From assembly GCA_016191985.1 (NCBI GenBank), contig JACPVB010000020.1, positions 1-12,256 on the forward strand: DNA of 12,256 bases, read 5' to 3'. A program made the position numbers and the translations under genes. The notes below the pieces were generated by a model. The model searched no databases and was not told where the DNA came from. It saw only the letters and a list, made by a program, of their open reading frames with translations. Source of the stretch: Chloroflexota bacterium (GTDB taxonomy: Bacteria; Chloroflexota; Anaerolineae; Anaerolineales; Villigracilaceae). The stretch's first letter is position 1, and each line of letters starts with the position of its first letter. Below are positions 11,895-12,256 of this stretch, piece after piece.

Positions 11895-12256
11895 GAAGCT
11901 CCATCGCCTCGCGCACTTCGGCCATGGTTTGCTGGGCGATGACGCGGGCGCGTTTTCCGCCGTCGTTCAACACATCCTTCACGTAACTTTCCTGTGAGGC
12001 CAGCTCGGCGCGTTTAGCGCGGAAGGGTTCAAGATGTTTGTTGAGGTTGCTTGCGAAACGCAATTTGCAATCCACACAGCCGATGCCCGCCCTGCGGCAT
12101 TCCACATTGACCATATCAATTTCTTCCTGCGGTGAGAAGATTTTGTGCATGGTGAACACGTTGCAGACATCCGGGTTGCCGGGGTCGGTGCGTTTCTGGC
12201 GCGCCGGGTCGGTGACCATTTCGCGCACGCGCTTAGTGGTCTCTTCCGGCGTGGAG
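11890..12256 (-). CDS. trpS: Tryptophanyl-tRNA synthetase, C-terminal part (cut by window edge)
   Basis: TrpRS charges tRNA-Trp with tryptophan. The window holds the last 122 or so codons; reading continues past 12256 as STPEETTKRVREMVTDP. The segments VTDPARQKRTDPGNPDVCNV, VECRRAGIGCVDCKLRFASN and the end KRARVIAQQTMAEVREAM are those of bacterial TrpRS C-terminal helices that read the anticodon. The catalytic half with HIGH and KMSKS motifs lies outside the window. The last codons (ELP, stop) fall in the inverted repeat at 11850-11894. It is the first visible gene of the trpS-dtd-oxidoreductase series. Confidence 0.96.
   Translation of the reverse strand, partial: STPEETTKRVREMVTDPARQKRTDPGNPDVCNVFTMHKIFSPQEEIDMVNVECRRAGIGCVDCKLRFASNLNKHLEPFRAKRAELASQESYVKDVLNDGGKRARVIAQQTMAEVREAMELP

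Overview
The window looks like ordinary chromosome from a bacterium of the Chloroflexota, most likely class Anaerolineae. This placement is inference from protein style: an F420-type (Ddn-like) oxidoreductase, an adrenodoxin-reductase-like flavoprotein, a pair of cytosolic M16 peptidases, and a Gram-positive-type GAAC-N4-GTTC palindrome, a LexA site type reported for the green non-sulfur bacterium Dehalococcoides. No phage, transposase, CRISPR array or rRNA is visible. Gene density is high, SD sequences of the GGAG type are common, and TTG and GTG starts occur.

Left edge (1-610, minus strand): a strong promoter drives tRNA-Thr(TGT), tRNA-Tyr(GTA), tRNA-Thr(GGT) and then the start of tuf (EF-Tu, cut by the window edge). 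This is a reduced version of the classic tRNA-tufB operon. Back to back with it, on the plus strand, is a promoter with a perfect 22-bp palindrome that resembles a LexA operator. It drives a small FtsK/EccC-like P-loop protein (611-1402) and a 78-residue orphan protein (1425-1661), followed by a strong terminator. This operator plus two-gene unit is the most interesting part of the window.

1767-5536 (minus strand) reads as one operon: a bitopic membrane protein with a Lys/Pro-rich cytosolic tail, a catalytic M16 peptidase starting at TTG, an M16 partner that has lost the zinc motif, and acpS (holo-ACP synthase). Gaps are 22, 0 and 31 bases.

5795-7748 (plus strand): a ferredoxin/adrenodoxin-type NADP reductase-like flavoprotein with its own promoter, then a SAM methyltransferase whose ribosome-binding site lies in the arm of a REP-like hairpin. 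Convergent to it, on the minus strand, are a CaiB/BaiF type III CoA-transferase and a small two-helix membrane protein (9437-7735). Divergent from the CoA-transferase is a short dihydroorotate-dehydrogenase-like protein (9482-10237) that lacks the motifs needed for that catalysis.

10258-10450 is a 193-bp non-coding element with perfect 13-bp terminal inverted repeats, packed with small hairpins. Then on the minus strand come a cold-shock protein with a long leader and a strong terminator, and a trpS (partial) - dtd - F420-type oxidoreductase operon. A perfect 20-bp-arm inverted repeat overlaps the trpS stop codon.
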